Below, piece after piece: positions 12,605-22,896 of a stretch of DNA of 64,000 bases (positions within the stretch are counted from its first letter, which is position 1; every line of letters starts with the position of its first letter). The notes beneath the pieces were generated by a model that saw nothing but the letters and a program-made list of their open reading frames with translations, was not told the DNA's origin and made no database searches. The DNA is taken from NCBI GenBank assembly GCA_947579605.1, contig OX388315.1, positions 1 through 64,000 on the forward strand. The letters are read 5' to 3'. This DNA comes from Athripsodes cinereus. Lineage: Eukaryota > Arthropoda > Insecta > Trichoptera > Leptoceridae. A program made the translations under genes and the position numbers.

Positions 12605-12765
12605 TACTACTACTACTATACCATCACGGCACATCCCACAAGTGAAGTAGCCAGCAGAACAGCTGCATGTGATAAACATGCAGGCCGTCTTCTCTGTGCC
12701 AATAAAAATTAAGACATTCAAGATGGGTGGCAAACCTCATCGCTATTTTATTCTGTACTATATAA
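12605..12765 (-). repeat. Repeat family X (LINE-like 3' end with TAG-repeat tail), copy 1
   Basis: Starts with a (TAC)n tract on the plus strand, then a conserved segment ending in GGCAAACCTCATCGC. Related copies lie at 17157-17330, 19498-19770 and 61540-61600. On the minus strand it reads like the short 3' end of a LINE with a microsatellite tail (a frame ending in HLWDVP, then TAG repeats). The parent family is not identified. Confidence 0.5.
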
Positions 12766-13400
12766 AGTATATCGCTATAACATGTTATTCCGAAAAAAAT
12801 GATAATCAAATAATTTAGTGTTGAAAAAATTATTTTTGTATCACTTGTGAAAAAAAATTGTACCAGTTCTTAATTTAAATCAAAACACAAATTCTGAAGT
12901 ACACAAAAATACATCACTTTTTTATAAACATTTTTTTACCATTACATTTTAAATGTAATGGTTAGAAAATTGTAATGAAATTATCTTTAAATAAGATATT
13001 AAATTGTTATTTTGAATATGTGTACCTACGTTAAAAAAATAATAAAAAATATAGTTCGGACAATTATTATGTATATAATTATAATATTCACCTATGTTTT
13101 AAAAAAAAAAAACAAAACGAAACCTAGAACCGTACACCGTCAGATATTTTTTATGAATGAGTACTTGCATAGTGACGCCGTAACACGCGTAGTGGGAGAA
13201 TCCCCGCGGAACAGCAAAAAACTGGCAAAAATTACTCTTATGAAGAATTTAAAGAACTGATTTCACTATAAATAAATGTTGCTTATTGATGGGTAGGATA
13301 TCATAGAAGGAAAAACTCGTCAATCTCGTTGATTTTATTTTATAACGAAAAAACTGTCGATGTTAAGGTTTCCCCGCGCACGCGTGTGCTCTCGTGTTAA

Positions 13401-13532
13401 AATAAAGATAAATAAATTTTGTAATAGGATAAGAAATTTTGTAATAAAATAAGAAAAAGTATGTAACATAAAAGAATTTAAACCTTGACAATAGTACAAG
13501 GTAGAAAAGAAAAAAAAAAAAAAAAAAAAAAA
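13401..13532 (+). mobile_element. Remaining 3' UTR and poly(A) of the TRAS-like element
   Basis: Continues the 3' UTR interrupted at 9797. AT-rich and non-coding, ending in about 23 A residues (13510-13532) joined to CCTAACC. Without the piggyBac-like insertion the UTR would be about 240 bp, a plausible length for an R1-clade element. Confidence 0.7.
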
Positions 13533-13583
13533 CCTAACCTAACCTAACCTAACCTTACCTAACCTAACCTAACCTAACCTAAC
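13533..13583. repeat. Interstitial telomere repeat, about ten CCTAA units
   Basis: Fifty-one bases of CCTAA with a single CCTTA variant unit, directly after the retrotransposon poly(A). Same orientation as the terminal array. It marks the inner edge of the telomere-derived stack; sequence beyond 13584 has no further telomere repeat. Confidence 0.95.
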
Positions 13584-13976
13584 GGTGTCTATGATTGTTC
13601 TTTCTCCTTGATCTTTTTTAGTTAGGGGTTCCCTTCTTTTTTATCGGCCCAATTTTAGTTTGCCCCGAGTATTACATTTACAAAAATTCAATTAATGGAC
13701 TATGTAACTACATACATTCCAATCCAAAAAGTTTGACAACAAAATTGTTTATAAATTTCTATTAGAAGAAACCCATTCAGTAGACAATACATAGACATTT
13801 GTTACGATTCAATGTTTCTCTTTTCTTGGTTATTGATGCAAGCAAATATTTTCCACGGTGCTTCTATTGAACCATTTAGTGGAAAGGAATACACACCATC
13901 TCTATTCAATTTATAGAAGTGGTATCACTGGGACTGGGCTACAGAATGGGAAATATATATATAGGTATGTTATCCT
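13584..13976. other. AT-rich sequence, nothing recognised
   Basis: No coding frame, hairpin or repeat match could be identified here apart from short A/T runs. Confidence 0.5.
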
Positions 13977-14115
13977 ATGCCTAGTTGGCCAAAAAGAGCA
14001 CTGTTCTTCCGTCCACAAGGGTTCCGTCAGCCCGGGTGTTCCTCTTTCATAATACACCTTTCCTATGACAACGATGTCAGAGCGCAGGGAATGTCGTGGA
14101 AACAGGTGACGTTAT
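13977..14115 (+). pseudogene. RTE-like reverse transcriptase, C-terminal fragment
   Basis: Encodes a short tract (WPKRALFFRPQGFRQP, then YDNDVRAQGMSWKQV) that recurs at 55432-55622 and in part, on the minus strand, at 53864-54015. These are pieces of the C-terminus of one LINE family. GMSWK-VTQLAQRRSEWRRLV is the conserved end, so this copy lacks the last part. RTE assignment is inferred from the short 3' end and the GATGAT-type tail of the minus-strand copy. Confidence 0.55.
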
Positions 14116-14429
14116 TATTATTATTGGATAATTTATATTGCGCCGTTTTCATGATTCAAATCATCTCAAGGGCGCATTTACACTATTATTTCACATTATA
14201 ATTTATTCTTTACTACTTTTATAATAAAAAATTGGTTAAATATTATTGTCACAATTTTTTATTTAAACTTTAGCACAATAAACACTAAAAAGAACATAAT
14301 TAAATCAACTTTAATGTTTTTTAGTCGGAATGAAAAAATAATTATAAAATTAATTGAGGTTTAACTATTATTTTGAATTTAAAAGAAAGAGAAGTTGTGG
14401 GTTCAGGCAGCTACAAGAGAGCCATCTAC

Positions 14430-14525
14430 CCAAACTGAGCGATTGGCGCAGAGACGCTCTGAATGGAGGAGGCTGGTTTCTGCCCTGTGCCCCCGAGGAG
14501 CATTGAGGGCGATGAACTGAACTGA
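14430..14525 (+). pseudogene. RTE-like C-terminal end (ERLAQRRSEWRRLVSALC)
   Basis: Contains the frame ERLAQRRSEWRRLVSALCP followed by a short tail. It is the terminal part of the same family as 13977-14115, separated from it here by about 310 bp of unrelated AT-rich sequence. The bases just before it (14394-14440) resemble 17157-17200, which suggests a mosaic of two repeat families. Confidence 0.55.
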
Positions 14526-14548
14526 ATTATATATGATAAACTATTGAA

Positions 14549-14650
14549 TAAGTGGCAAACTTCAAATATCTTGGGGTGGAAATATGCAGTCATAGCGATC
14601 TATACAGCAAGAATATCGTTGAAAGAACCTCTACACACTCGGATATCTCA
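14549..14650 (+). pseudogene. Reverse transcriptase thumb remnant
   Basis: A short frame reading ANFKYLGVEICSHSDLYSKN resembles the KYLG motif at the end of LINE reverse transcriptases. Too short to assign to a clade, with no intact flanking domains. Confidence 0.4.
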
Positions 14651-14851
14651 GGAGTCGGGGACTACTATTTATCCGAATTTGCAGACTCACTCTCTTTTAT
14701 AAAATAAAATACACGCAATACATGTGTGACAGCATTAATATAAACAGATTCTTAAAAGAAACAAAAAAAAAAAACATTTTAATTAAAATACATTTTAAAA
14801 ATATATTTACAGTTGATACAGATTACAGAGATAAAGTGTCCAGAAAAATTT

Positions 14852-14891
14852 CCGTTTTAAGACAGTGAGCCCAGGTGTCACCTTAAAACGG
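14852..14891. repeat. Inverted repeat (10-bp arms with inner stem)
   Basis: CCGTTTTAAG at 14852-14861 pairs with CTTAAAACGG at 14882-14891. Inside the loop GTGA and TCAC pair again, giving a two-step hairpin. It lies just before the CR1/Jockey-like fragment and could be a MITE end or a folded relic. Confidence 0.7.
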
Positions 14892-14904
14892 GGTAGTGAG
14901 GAAA

Positions 14905-15845
14905 TATATATAATTCCTAGGGTTGGTTGTAGACAGTAAACTTCAGTGGTCCCCACAGATTGATCAGCTTTGCACAAGACTCAGTTCTGCGATCTTTGCA
15001 ATAAGAAAAGTTAAAGAGGTTTGCGGGTTTGGTGCAGCAAGATGTGTGTACTTCGCGTACTTTCATAGTATAATGTCATATGGTATAATGTTCTGGGGGA
15101 AGAGTGCCGAATCAGGCAGAGTCTTTATACTGCAAAAGAGGGCCATAAAGACCATTTTAGGATTGCGCCCGAGAGATTCCTGCCGTGATCACTTTAAAAA
15201 ACTGGGCATACTCACACTTGCTGGCGCGTATATCCAGGAGTGCCTTATGTATGCTCGAAAAAATATAGAGAACACACCTCTAAACGCAGACTACCATAGC
15301 TATCCAACGCGAAGTGCAGGCAGCATCAGAACCGTAAAATGCAGACATGCAAAGGTTGCGGATAGTTTCGTGGGTTTAAGTGTGAAGCTGTACAACAAAC
15401 TGTCACTGCATATCAAAACATTGGAGGATGATCGCTTTAAGGAAGGGGTGAGGAAGTATTTGTTAGAAAAATCATTTTATTCAGTTAACGAAATGCTATT
15501 GGAAAAATATTCTAGTAACATGGATGCAGAAACATAATGTAGTTGATATCACATCTGACGTCATAATCACTGGGCCCTTTACACCCAGGGATTATCGATC
15601 ACCATTGATATTAATATATTGTTGTACGCCTTGTCTCTTTTAATTAAATTCTTTGAGAATGATTTTGTGAAGTGACGATTCCCAGTGTCATGCGACCTGA
15701 GGATGAAAATCAATTTATTTGTCTATTAATATTTCATTTCTTGTTCCTTGTGTAATGTGTTTTTAAAATGTAGTCTGGATTGACACCCCCAAGTGCCCAT
15801 TGCGGAGCCTATGGAGGTCGAAGAAAATAAATAAATAAATAAATA
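14905..15845 (+). pseudogene. CR1/Jockey-group element, C-terminal RT fragment and 3' UTR
   Basis: Open frame 14923-15537 (204 codons after the in-frame FLGLVVDSKLQW beginning near 14908). Contains VVDSKLQWSPQIDQLCTRL, the FHSIMSYGIMFWG region and the QKRAIKTILGLRPRDSCR segment typical of Jockey/CR1 C-terminal domains. The 3' UTR (15538-15828) ends in an AATA-repeat tail (15829-15845), the normal tail of such elements. The polymerase domain itself is missing through 5' truncation. Not functional. Confidence 0.8.
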
Positions 15846-16436
15846 CTTCCCTTCCAATGGGGATATTCCAACCAAAGCTACTCTCCACCAACGGAGACAG
15901 GACGCATAAAACTAATCTAAAAACAAGAGTTCATCACGCAACATTCGCCACGCCAAGCAAGTTCAATTCTCAGACTCCCCTGCGTCAGCGTAAGAGAACA
16001 GACAAATAATGTTTCTGAAACAGCCGGAAGTTTATGTGATCCGCATAAGAAGTGACAGAATAACCCACATTGCTGCAAACGAGACTCCATTAGGACCAAG
16101 ATAATCTGGAAGGTCACCTAAAAGATAAAAGGATAGTTGATTTTCACCGTCGCAAGAGGAAACAAATTCCGAACAAAAAGGTCAATGATCTACTACAAAC
16201 ACAATCAGAGGAAGGCGAAAGAGAATAAACACCCGAGAATGAAGTGTTCTGCAAATATAATAACGTATTCTCAACAAAGGTTATTTCCCACGAATGAACG
16301 CGGTAATAGAAGACATTGCATTGCGAATATATGTACTAGACCTACTAAATACGGAAGAACAAGTGACGTAACAGTAGACCACTGTAATATTTCTACCATA
16401 CATATTATAGTTGTGTAGCTAGTAAACCAAATTCAA
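15846..16436. other. Unassigned sequence with weak coding character
   Basis: Less AT-rich than its neighbours, with short frames on both strands, for example a basic stretch reading DFHRRKRKQIPNKKVNDLLQ near 16135-16200. No domain was recognised. It may be a decayed mobile element. Confidence 0.3.
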
Positions 16437-16800
16437 GTAATTCTCTATCTATCTATCTATACCCTCACGCCATATCCCAGGAGAGGTAGGTAGAGAGAAC
16501 AGAACGCCATATAGATCTATCCTTACAAACTTCTTTCGCTTCGTCCACATTCATCCAGTTTCTCATAAATGCACGCCGATTTCTTTTACTCAACACGCGG
16601 CCGTCCTTGAGGATTTGATGCACATGATCAAACCACGTGGTTCTTGGCCGTACGCGTTTCCTCACACCCCCTCTTTCAGATAAATACATCCTTTTCGTCA
16701 TTCTTTCATCTTGCATTCGCTCCACATGTCCAAACCATCGTAACTTATTTGCACGCATTACAGTAATTAACAATATATTAATAATAAACTAGACAAATTA
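16437..16800 (-). pseudogene. LINE C-terminal fragment (LRWFGHVERM family) with CTAT-repeat tail
   Basis: Frame 16773-16465 encodes MRANKLRWFGHVERMQDERM, a VRKRVRPRTTWFDH segment and a terminal RSVLSTYLSWDMA, then a stop. A GATA-type microsatellite (16440-16459) marks the 3' end. The same C-terminus recurs at 54630-55375 on the plus strand and, decayed, at 28730-29220. The family is RTE/L2-like by its C-terminal motif and microsatellite tail; the exact clade is uncertain. Confidence 0.7.
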
Positions 16801-16890
16801 TTTAGCATCAGGTTGTGATAAAAACCACCGCAAGGGTGCACTTAAAGTTTTTTTTTATTATCACCCAACTTTAATTTATTTTACTATTTC
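16785..16890. repeat. Short interspersed repeat shared with 50895-51015
   Basis: A block beginning AACTAGACAAAT, followed by ACCACCGCAAGGGTGCA, a T-run and ACCCAACTT, occurs here and, slightly diverged, just before the reverse transcriptase at 51027. Non-coding. Possibly a MITE or the tail of another element. Confidence 0.6.
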
Positions 16891-17156
16891 AATATAAACT
16901 AAACATTGATGTATTTTATCAATATTATTTTAAAACTTTGAAGGCACTTGTAACAAATCACTGCCACATTTGATTCTACCTATTTTGAATAGGTGTAAGC
17001 TTTTACAGTTAATTGAATATTTATTTTTAAAATTTATTGATATAATCTAAACATTGTTTACAATTAAAAGTAAAAAATGATTCAGCATTTAACATAAGAA
17101 ACAATAAATTTAGAAGTTTTGGTCACATATCAAATTAACATAAAATTGTAGAGAAG

Positions 17157-17330
17157 TTATAGGGCTCAGACAGCTACTTAAACGCCATCTTCCTACACTA
17201 TAACATACAGATAGTCCTCTCCATGCCAATAAAAATAAGAAATTCCAGACGCGTGCCATGCCTTTTCGCTGAATTATGGATATTAATTGTGATATAAGTG
17301 AGGTTTTACAAAAACCTATTTTCCATACTG
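17157..17330 (-). repeat. Repeat family X, copy 2 (diverged)
   Basis: Shares the order of motifs with 12605-12765 and 19498-19770 (CAGCTAC, GCCATCTTC, CCAATAAAAAT, CGCTGAATT). Its start also resembles 14394-14440. No functional frame. Confidence 0.4.
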
Positions 17331-19497
17331 AAAAACTTACAGAAAAGAGTGGAAAACACATGTTTTCTTGTAGACTCCATGAAATACTAAAGTTATCTTA
17401 TCTAGACTGAAAATTGAAATGTGTATTGGGTACCGCCTAGCTTCGTAATTAATTTGTTTTTCCAATCATCACGACGTGCCTTCATTGCCTACAAATTCCC
17501 GATCATTTTATATCGTCTTGATATTTCTACTTAAGGTAATTCCTATCTATTAATTATAATATTATTGTTCCATTATTAGGACATGTACCTACCGTCATAA
17601 ACGTTTTGGCATGTGCACAATAGGCTCTATACATATGTATGTACATATGTAGGTACATTATAATATATGTCTACTCTATACGTACGTAGGTACTGGTACA
17701 TACATACATGTACATATATCCCACAAGCAACACCGCGCTCCCATCCTCTGCAACAGGTTGTAGCTTCTGAGCTTAATGAGAGTTAGCATGAAATGTGCAA
17801 TAACTTTACTCAATTATTTATACGTTAAACATTATATTAAATACAACGATGAAAAATGTTATTCTTCAATGAAATGGCTCATAATTGGATGTATAATTTT
17901 AAAGTACCTCTGTCTAAACAAAATATATTTATTGACAAATTAACATTTACACATTATTTGAAGTAAGATAGGTATTAATGAAGTTTGTTGTATCATTGTG
18001 TTGCACAAGCGCCTTGTGTAGTGAATACAAAGAGGGAACCAGCCCTGTCGCGTAGAAAGGATCGCAGAGCAGAGCAAAGCAGAACAGAGTGGAGCGATTA
18101 GTTCGTGTTGGTCTACGCCGCGGGGTGCAAGTGTATCTCACTCTCTGTCTCTGCTCGCCTCCACACTCACCTCATACATTCACTTACCTCTAGTACCTAC
18201 ATAATATATTATGTATTTATATAATATGTATATCGTGCTTGTTGCCTTACCGCGAATGTCCAACAGATGAATTAGCACTTATGTATCTACATAATAAGTA
18301 TTCGTGTTTTGGCCGCGTGCAGTTATCTCTGTTAACCTTCTCATATGATGATTCATTATAATTATTTTTCATTAATACCTACCAACGTTATATTATCTAC
18401 TATCAATTATTACATTTTATACAATTCCTCAAAATAATTTTTAAAATGGTAAGTTATGTAACATTATATTTATACTAAATTGTCAGTGTTTATCTATATG
18501 TACCTACATGTATGTATAGTTTCCTATTTGTTATTATAAAGGAGTATACGTCGTGTTTATGTGTATTGATTATATATATATATATAAATTTACCTTTCTA
18601 TCTACATGCATACAAACATTTATTATAATTCACTGAAATAGGTATGCATAGGTAGTTATTATACTGAGAATGTTTAAATGTAATAGGTATGCACCTTTGA
18701 AATAGATTTCCATGGTTAATTACAAAAAAGTAATTTTTTTAATATTTTAGAATTTGATGTAGGTACAACCTACATAACTTAACTCTTCCTAATAAATTCA
18801 GACCTTTTATATTAAATATACCAATACCTACACTGGATACCGTTTCATAAATTATAGTTTATAAATTATGTGTATACATTGGTGTGATTTAATGATTCGA
18901 CGATAGAGAAAGTATTGATGTAAGAAAAAGTATGATATGAATGGGGGGGGGTGGAAATAGTGAACTTTGTTATTATTATTGATACATCAACGTTGGTTCG
19001 TCTAACATTGTCTCTCTGTCCTGCTAGTGATGCATTTCATCAAGTTAAATAATACCTTTCGTGATACATTTGTAGCACATATAATATATTAACGCAGGCG
19101 TAAAAATAACCAATTTGATTCGAAAATTATTTATAAAAAACGTTTATAAGTATATTTATTTTTAAGTTCATTCAATTTAAACAAATGAACATTGAACAAT
19201 AAAGACATTAAACATAACCTTATTACAATATATTAAGTAATCCTGTATTTTACTGGTTTACCCTCTTTATAAAGTTAGCTTTTGTAAAGGAGGGTAGCAG
19301 ATTATATTTCTATATAATATCTAAAAGAATGTCGGGTAAGTTTACAAGAATGGCTGAACCAATTTGAATGATCTCTGATTTGTTGGATTTATGTCTGTCC
19401 CGAATACCTGATTAGCTATTAAAATATTTTACAAATTCACGGAACAAAAAATTTCAAAGAAAATTATTTACGCTATACATTTTTAATTTCAATAAAA
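17331..19497. other. AT-rich intergenic sequence with simple repeats
   Basis: Non-coding. Contains GTACATATGTAGGTA-type simple sequence near 17630-17720, a TA run near 18570-18584, a run of nine or more G near 18944, and a locally GC-richer patch at 18030-18165. No element ends or coding frames were recognised. Confidence 0.6.
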
Positions 19498-19770
19498 AAC
19501 TAATACTATACCATCACGGCATATCCCACAAGTGGGGTAGCCAGCAGACCAGCTGCTCATAATAAACATGCACGCCTTCTTATCTGTGCTAACAAAAAAT
19601 ATTCAGGAAGGGTGGCAAACCTCATCGCTGAATTCGAGATGAACAATATCTTTATTTTTTCGAACACCTGCCTCTTACAGGACACTCGGAAACTTGCGGA
19701 GAAGAGTGGGAGACCTTTTCTTTACCGGCTGCTCCACGGGATACAAAAAAATATTGAGAATTATACAAAA
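19498..19770 (-). repeat. Repeat family X, copy 3 (longest)
   Basis: Best preserved copy, with ACCATCACGGCATATCCCAC, CAGCAGACCAGCTGC and GGTGGCAAACCTCATCGC in order. Read on the minus strand it ends in a TAG/TAT tail. It continues into about 130 bp containing ACTCGGAAACTTGCGGAGAA, which is weakly matched at 17330. Likely the 3' end of an unassigned LINE. Confidence 0.5.
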
Positions 19771-20660
19771 TTTGTGGTTCTGAAAATGTTGAAAAAATCG
19801 TGGATATAGAAATGTTATAAAATTTTGAATTTTTAAAAATGAATGAGTATCTATCTAAAAAAATAAATTAGTTCCTACAAATATTATATTACCTACAGCA
19901 GATAATTTATAAACAAATCTGAGTTAAATATAATTTATTTATTTACATTTTTATACGGCAGAGCTTTTTTTTTTTAAATATAACTTTTATTTATTTCTCT
20001 TAAATATACATACCTACAAGTCAGTTATAATAATTTAAACATAATCTTACTTATTTTTTTCCCCAGGCAGTAACGTTATATACCTACTGGTGTTAGGGGA
20101 AATAGTATTAAAATGTATAATTTCTTAAATATCTAGATGTTTATAAAATAACAATTTAACTAGATTCCAAACAGTAACTCTTAGTTCACCTTAAAAATAA
20201 TATAATCTAAGTCGGGTTTAAACTTAAACTTACTAACTAAAATCTTGTACATGTTAAATAAAAAAATTACACTATTGAATTTTGCCTGACACTTTACTTT
20301 TGCCTGACGATTAGAGCGAAAGCTCTTGAAAGCCAGCTCGCAAAGTTAATAAAGTCAATATTGGAATAACTATTCATTTTGATTTATTGAATAATTTACT
20401 TAACCTATTTGATCGTATTTGATTTAATTATGATTTTTTACTCTTTTTTTTATTATTATTTCAATTGTTATTATAATATTCTCTGGTTACTGTTTGATCT
20501 TAGATACCATAAATTATTTTACACATTGTTATGTCTTTTGCTTTTTTTACTTGGCATTTTTTTGTTTGTTTGTTTTTATTTCTTTAATTTTTTTCATTTT
20601 TTGGTAATAATAATAACCATTCAAGACCATGTAATAGTCACAAACAATTATTCTAAATTT
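19771..20660. other. AT-rich intergenic sequence
   Basis: Long T-rich stretches at 20430-20640 create a hydrophobic-looking open frame that is a composition artefact. No domain, repeat or element end was recognised. Confidence 0.55.
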
Positions 20661-20669
20661 ATAATGAAA

Positions 20670-21380
20670 CAAAATATTTCGGATAGATGCAGAGTCTGTT
20701 ATTGGGAGGGAGAGACATTAAAAGAGGGAAAGATATGTGGAGACATTAGACTCTTTGCACATCGCATTGGCAAAAGCTGTAATGATGTGTAAAGGAAATT
20801 TAAAGAGAATAATAATAATAATAATTAAGACATATTTTGTCTGGATGTTCTCTTCTTTCCGGAACAGACTATTTGAAAAGACATGATCAGGTAGCAAAAA
20901 TTTTACATCAAAATTTAGCTTTGAAATTTAAATTAATTGAACAGGAATCAAAATTACCATACTATAATATTATTGTCCAGTAGGTATCGGTACTTGAAAA
21001 CAATGACACTAAACTCTACTGGGATCGACCAATTCAAACAAATCGAAGTATTCTAGCTAATCGACCAGATATTGTTTTGGTTGATCGCAGATGTCGTAAA
21101 ACATACATCATAGACATCACTATATCGTACGATGAAAATTTAAATAAAGCTGAGCAAGATAAGATAATAAAATATCTTGATCTTGCTCACGAATTCAAAG
21201 ATATGTGGAGAACACCTACCACAATCATCGTGCCTATAGTGTTGTCTGTGAATGGTTTAATACCTAAGAATCTGTCAAGCAATCTCAGAAAACTGGGAGT
21301 AGATGACAGGCTCAAATACAGCATGCAGAAGGCCGTACTTCTATTGTCCACCAGGATAGTAAGAAGGTTTTCGTCCCTGT
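20670..21380 (+). pseudogene. R2/R4-like non-LTR element, zinc knuckle and restriction-like endonuclease fragment
   Basis: The zinc-knuckle start (SDRCRVCYWEGETL, about 20680) is separated by about 100 bp from its continuation (HILSGC, YLKRHDQVAKI, about 20832-20890). The intervening piece ends in an AAT run (20807-20826), so it looks like a small retroposed insertion. Then comes the endonuclease: RPDIVLVDRR, IIDITISYD and the IVPIVLSVNGLIPK segment, with a stop at 21380. The PD and ID acidic residues fit the restriction-like nuclease of R2/R4-type elements, which cuts a specific target for reverse transcription. RT is absent. An in-frame stop near 20980 confirms decay. Confidence 0.7.
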
Positions 21381-21599
21381 AGCTCTGTAAGTGATCTCCC
21401 ATGATTGTACTATTTCATCGAACATCATGGAAGAATCAAATCGAATAATGTCGGGGTTCTACATTTTGAATATAAATTTATTTTAAAAATTTATGTTTTT
21501 TGTTATTTAATGTTATATTTAAATTTTATTAATAAATTTTGTTATAAAAAATAAAATCAAAAACACTGTTTACTTTCACTTGTTATTTATTTTAAATAT

Positions 21600-22537
21600 T
21601 TTAGCAAAGATCTTTCGTTATATTAACATCATCAGTGCTCACTTACAACTAAACACAAAACAAAATCTGCTGGTATACATAAGCATTATACATTTGTATG
21701 GGGATTTCCCATTTCTAAGAAATAATAATTATGTGGTTGGTTTACAAGGTGGATCGGAATATACAAAAGGATAGATAAGAGGTGAGGACAATGAGGGATC
21801 TGTTTATTTATAACAGTACAACTATTATTTATCACATGCCTATTAATTTCAATATTTTCTAAGATATTTAAATTATATCCTTTGGATGATTTATGTAGAA
21901 TATCAATGTTATCCAGATCTATTGAGTGTCCCGTATCACGACAATGGTCAGCCATTTCTGAGTTTATTGAAATATTTTTTACAGGCCTTTTTTGTGTTCC
22001 TCAACCCTTTGTCTGATTTTTCTTCCTGTTTGTCCAATATATGATGTGCACAATTCTTACAGTTTAACTTGTATACTCCCGAGTAATCCAATTTGTTGAT
22101 TGTCCTTTTTTTACGATTAAAAATTAGTTTGCCTATATTATTTTTAGTATAGTATGCTGGTTTGAAATCTGCTTTCTTGCATTTTGTACTACATTCATCC
22201 GTAGCATTACACACTACAGTAATTTCTCCAGTGCTTGATATCTGTGTCTGTTGTTTTTGGATATATAAATTTATGTATTAACTGTTGTTTGATTTTTTTA
22301 TTTAATAGTGAATGTATTAACATGCTATTGTATCCATTATTGTTTTGCAATGTCAATTATAGTGTTCAATTCTTTATTGTAATTATCTTGATTAAGTGGT
22401 ATGGATAACAGTCGGTGAATCATCGAATGGAATGCCGCATCTTATGCGTTATTGGATGGTTTGATTTTGAATGAATTATGTGTCAGTGTATGTAGATTTA
22501 CGGTATAATTGAAACTCGTATTTATTATCAGTTCTTA
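21600..22537 (-). pseudogene. Penelope-like element: RT C-terminus and GIY-YIG endonuclease, decayed
   Basis: Reading leftward from the N gap: EFQLYRKSTYTDT and nearby HP-K motifs match the end of the Penelope RT domain. Then frames 22214-21948 and 21955-21686 give YSGVYKLNCKNCAHHILDKQ (the GIY-YIG core), ADHCRDTGHSIDLDNIDILHK and LNILENIEINRH, the typical end of the nuclease. A frameshift lies near 21950. Such elements use a GIY-YIG nuclease for target cleavage and often carry hammerhead ribozyme motifs in their terminal repeats; one such motif is visible at 21609-21640 just past the coding end. The upstream part is hidden by the gap. Confidence 0.8.
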
Positions 22538-22737
22538 NNNNNNNNNNNNNNNNNNNNNNNNNNNNNNNNNNNNNNNNNNNNNNNNNNNNNNNNNNNNNNN
22601 NNNNNNNNNNNNNNNNNNNNNNNNNNNNNNNNNNNNNNNNNNNNNNNNNNNNNNNNNNNNNNNNNNNNNNNNNNNNNNNNNNNNNNNNNNNNNNNNNNNN
22701 NNNNNNNNNNNNNNNNNNNNNNNNNNNNNNNNNNNNN
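22538..22737. other. Assembly gap (200 N)
   Basis: Exactly 200 undetermined bases, probably a placeholder of arbitrary size. It interrupts the Penelope-like element, so any frame across it is meaningless. Confidence 1.
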
Positions 22738-22857
22738 AAGTAAGCAGTGTCACAGTGTCTTCTATCAACACATACATACATACATAGGGTACACACTACC
22801 CAGTTACATATTATTACCTATCATAATTATTATACTGCACACAAAACAAGACATTGA

Positions 22858-22896
<39 letters not shown>

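Larger units (their letters stand above)
9794..13400. mobile_element. piggyBac-like non-autonomous DNA transposon, TTAA-flanked
   Basis: TTAA at 9794-9797 and 13397-13400 flanks matching inverted ends: left CACTAGAGCACACGCG, right (reverse complement) CACGAGAGCACACGCG, with 15 of 16 positions equal. TTAA target duplication is diagnostic of the piggyBac superfamily. A second GTAACACGCGT...AATCCCC motif occurs as a direct subterminal repeat near 10040 and 13180. The interior has only short frames with no recognisable transposase, so movement would need a transposase in trans. It lies in the 3' UTR of the R1-like element, whose sequence resumes at 13401. The interior also holds a copy of repeat family X (12605-12760) and sequence shared with 56400-58420. 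Confidence 0.72.

Noticed and set aside
18030..18165. GC-richer patch as a host promoter
   Set aside because: No coding exon, splice pattern or core promoter arrangement follows it.
20409..20792. 127-codon hydrophobic frame
   Set aside because: It is a T-rich tract that happens to be open and runs into the zinc-knuckle remnant; not a membrane protein.
22476..22796. Open frames spanning the N block
   Set aside because: Undetermined bases were read as coding; only the short EFQLYRKSTYTDT end is real, as part of the Penelope-like element.
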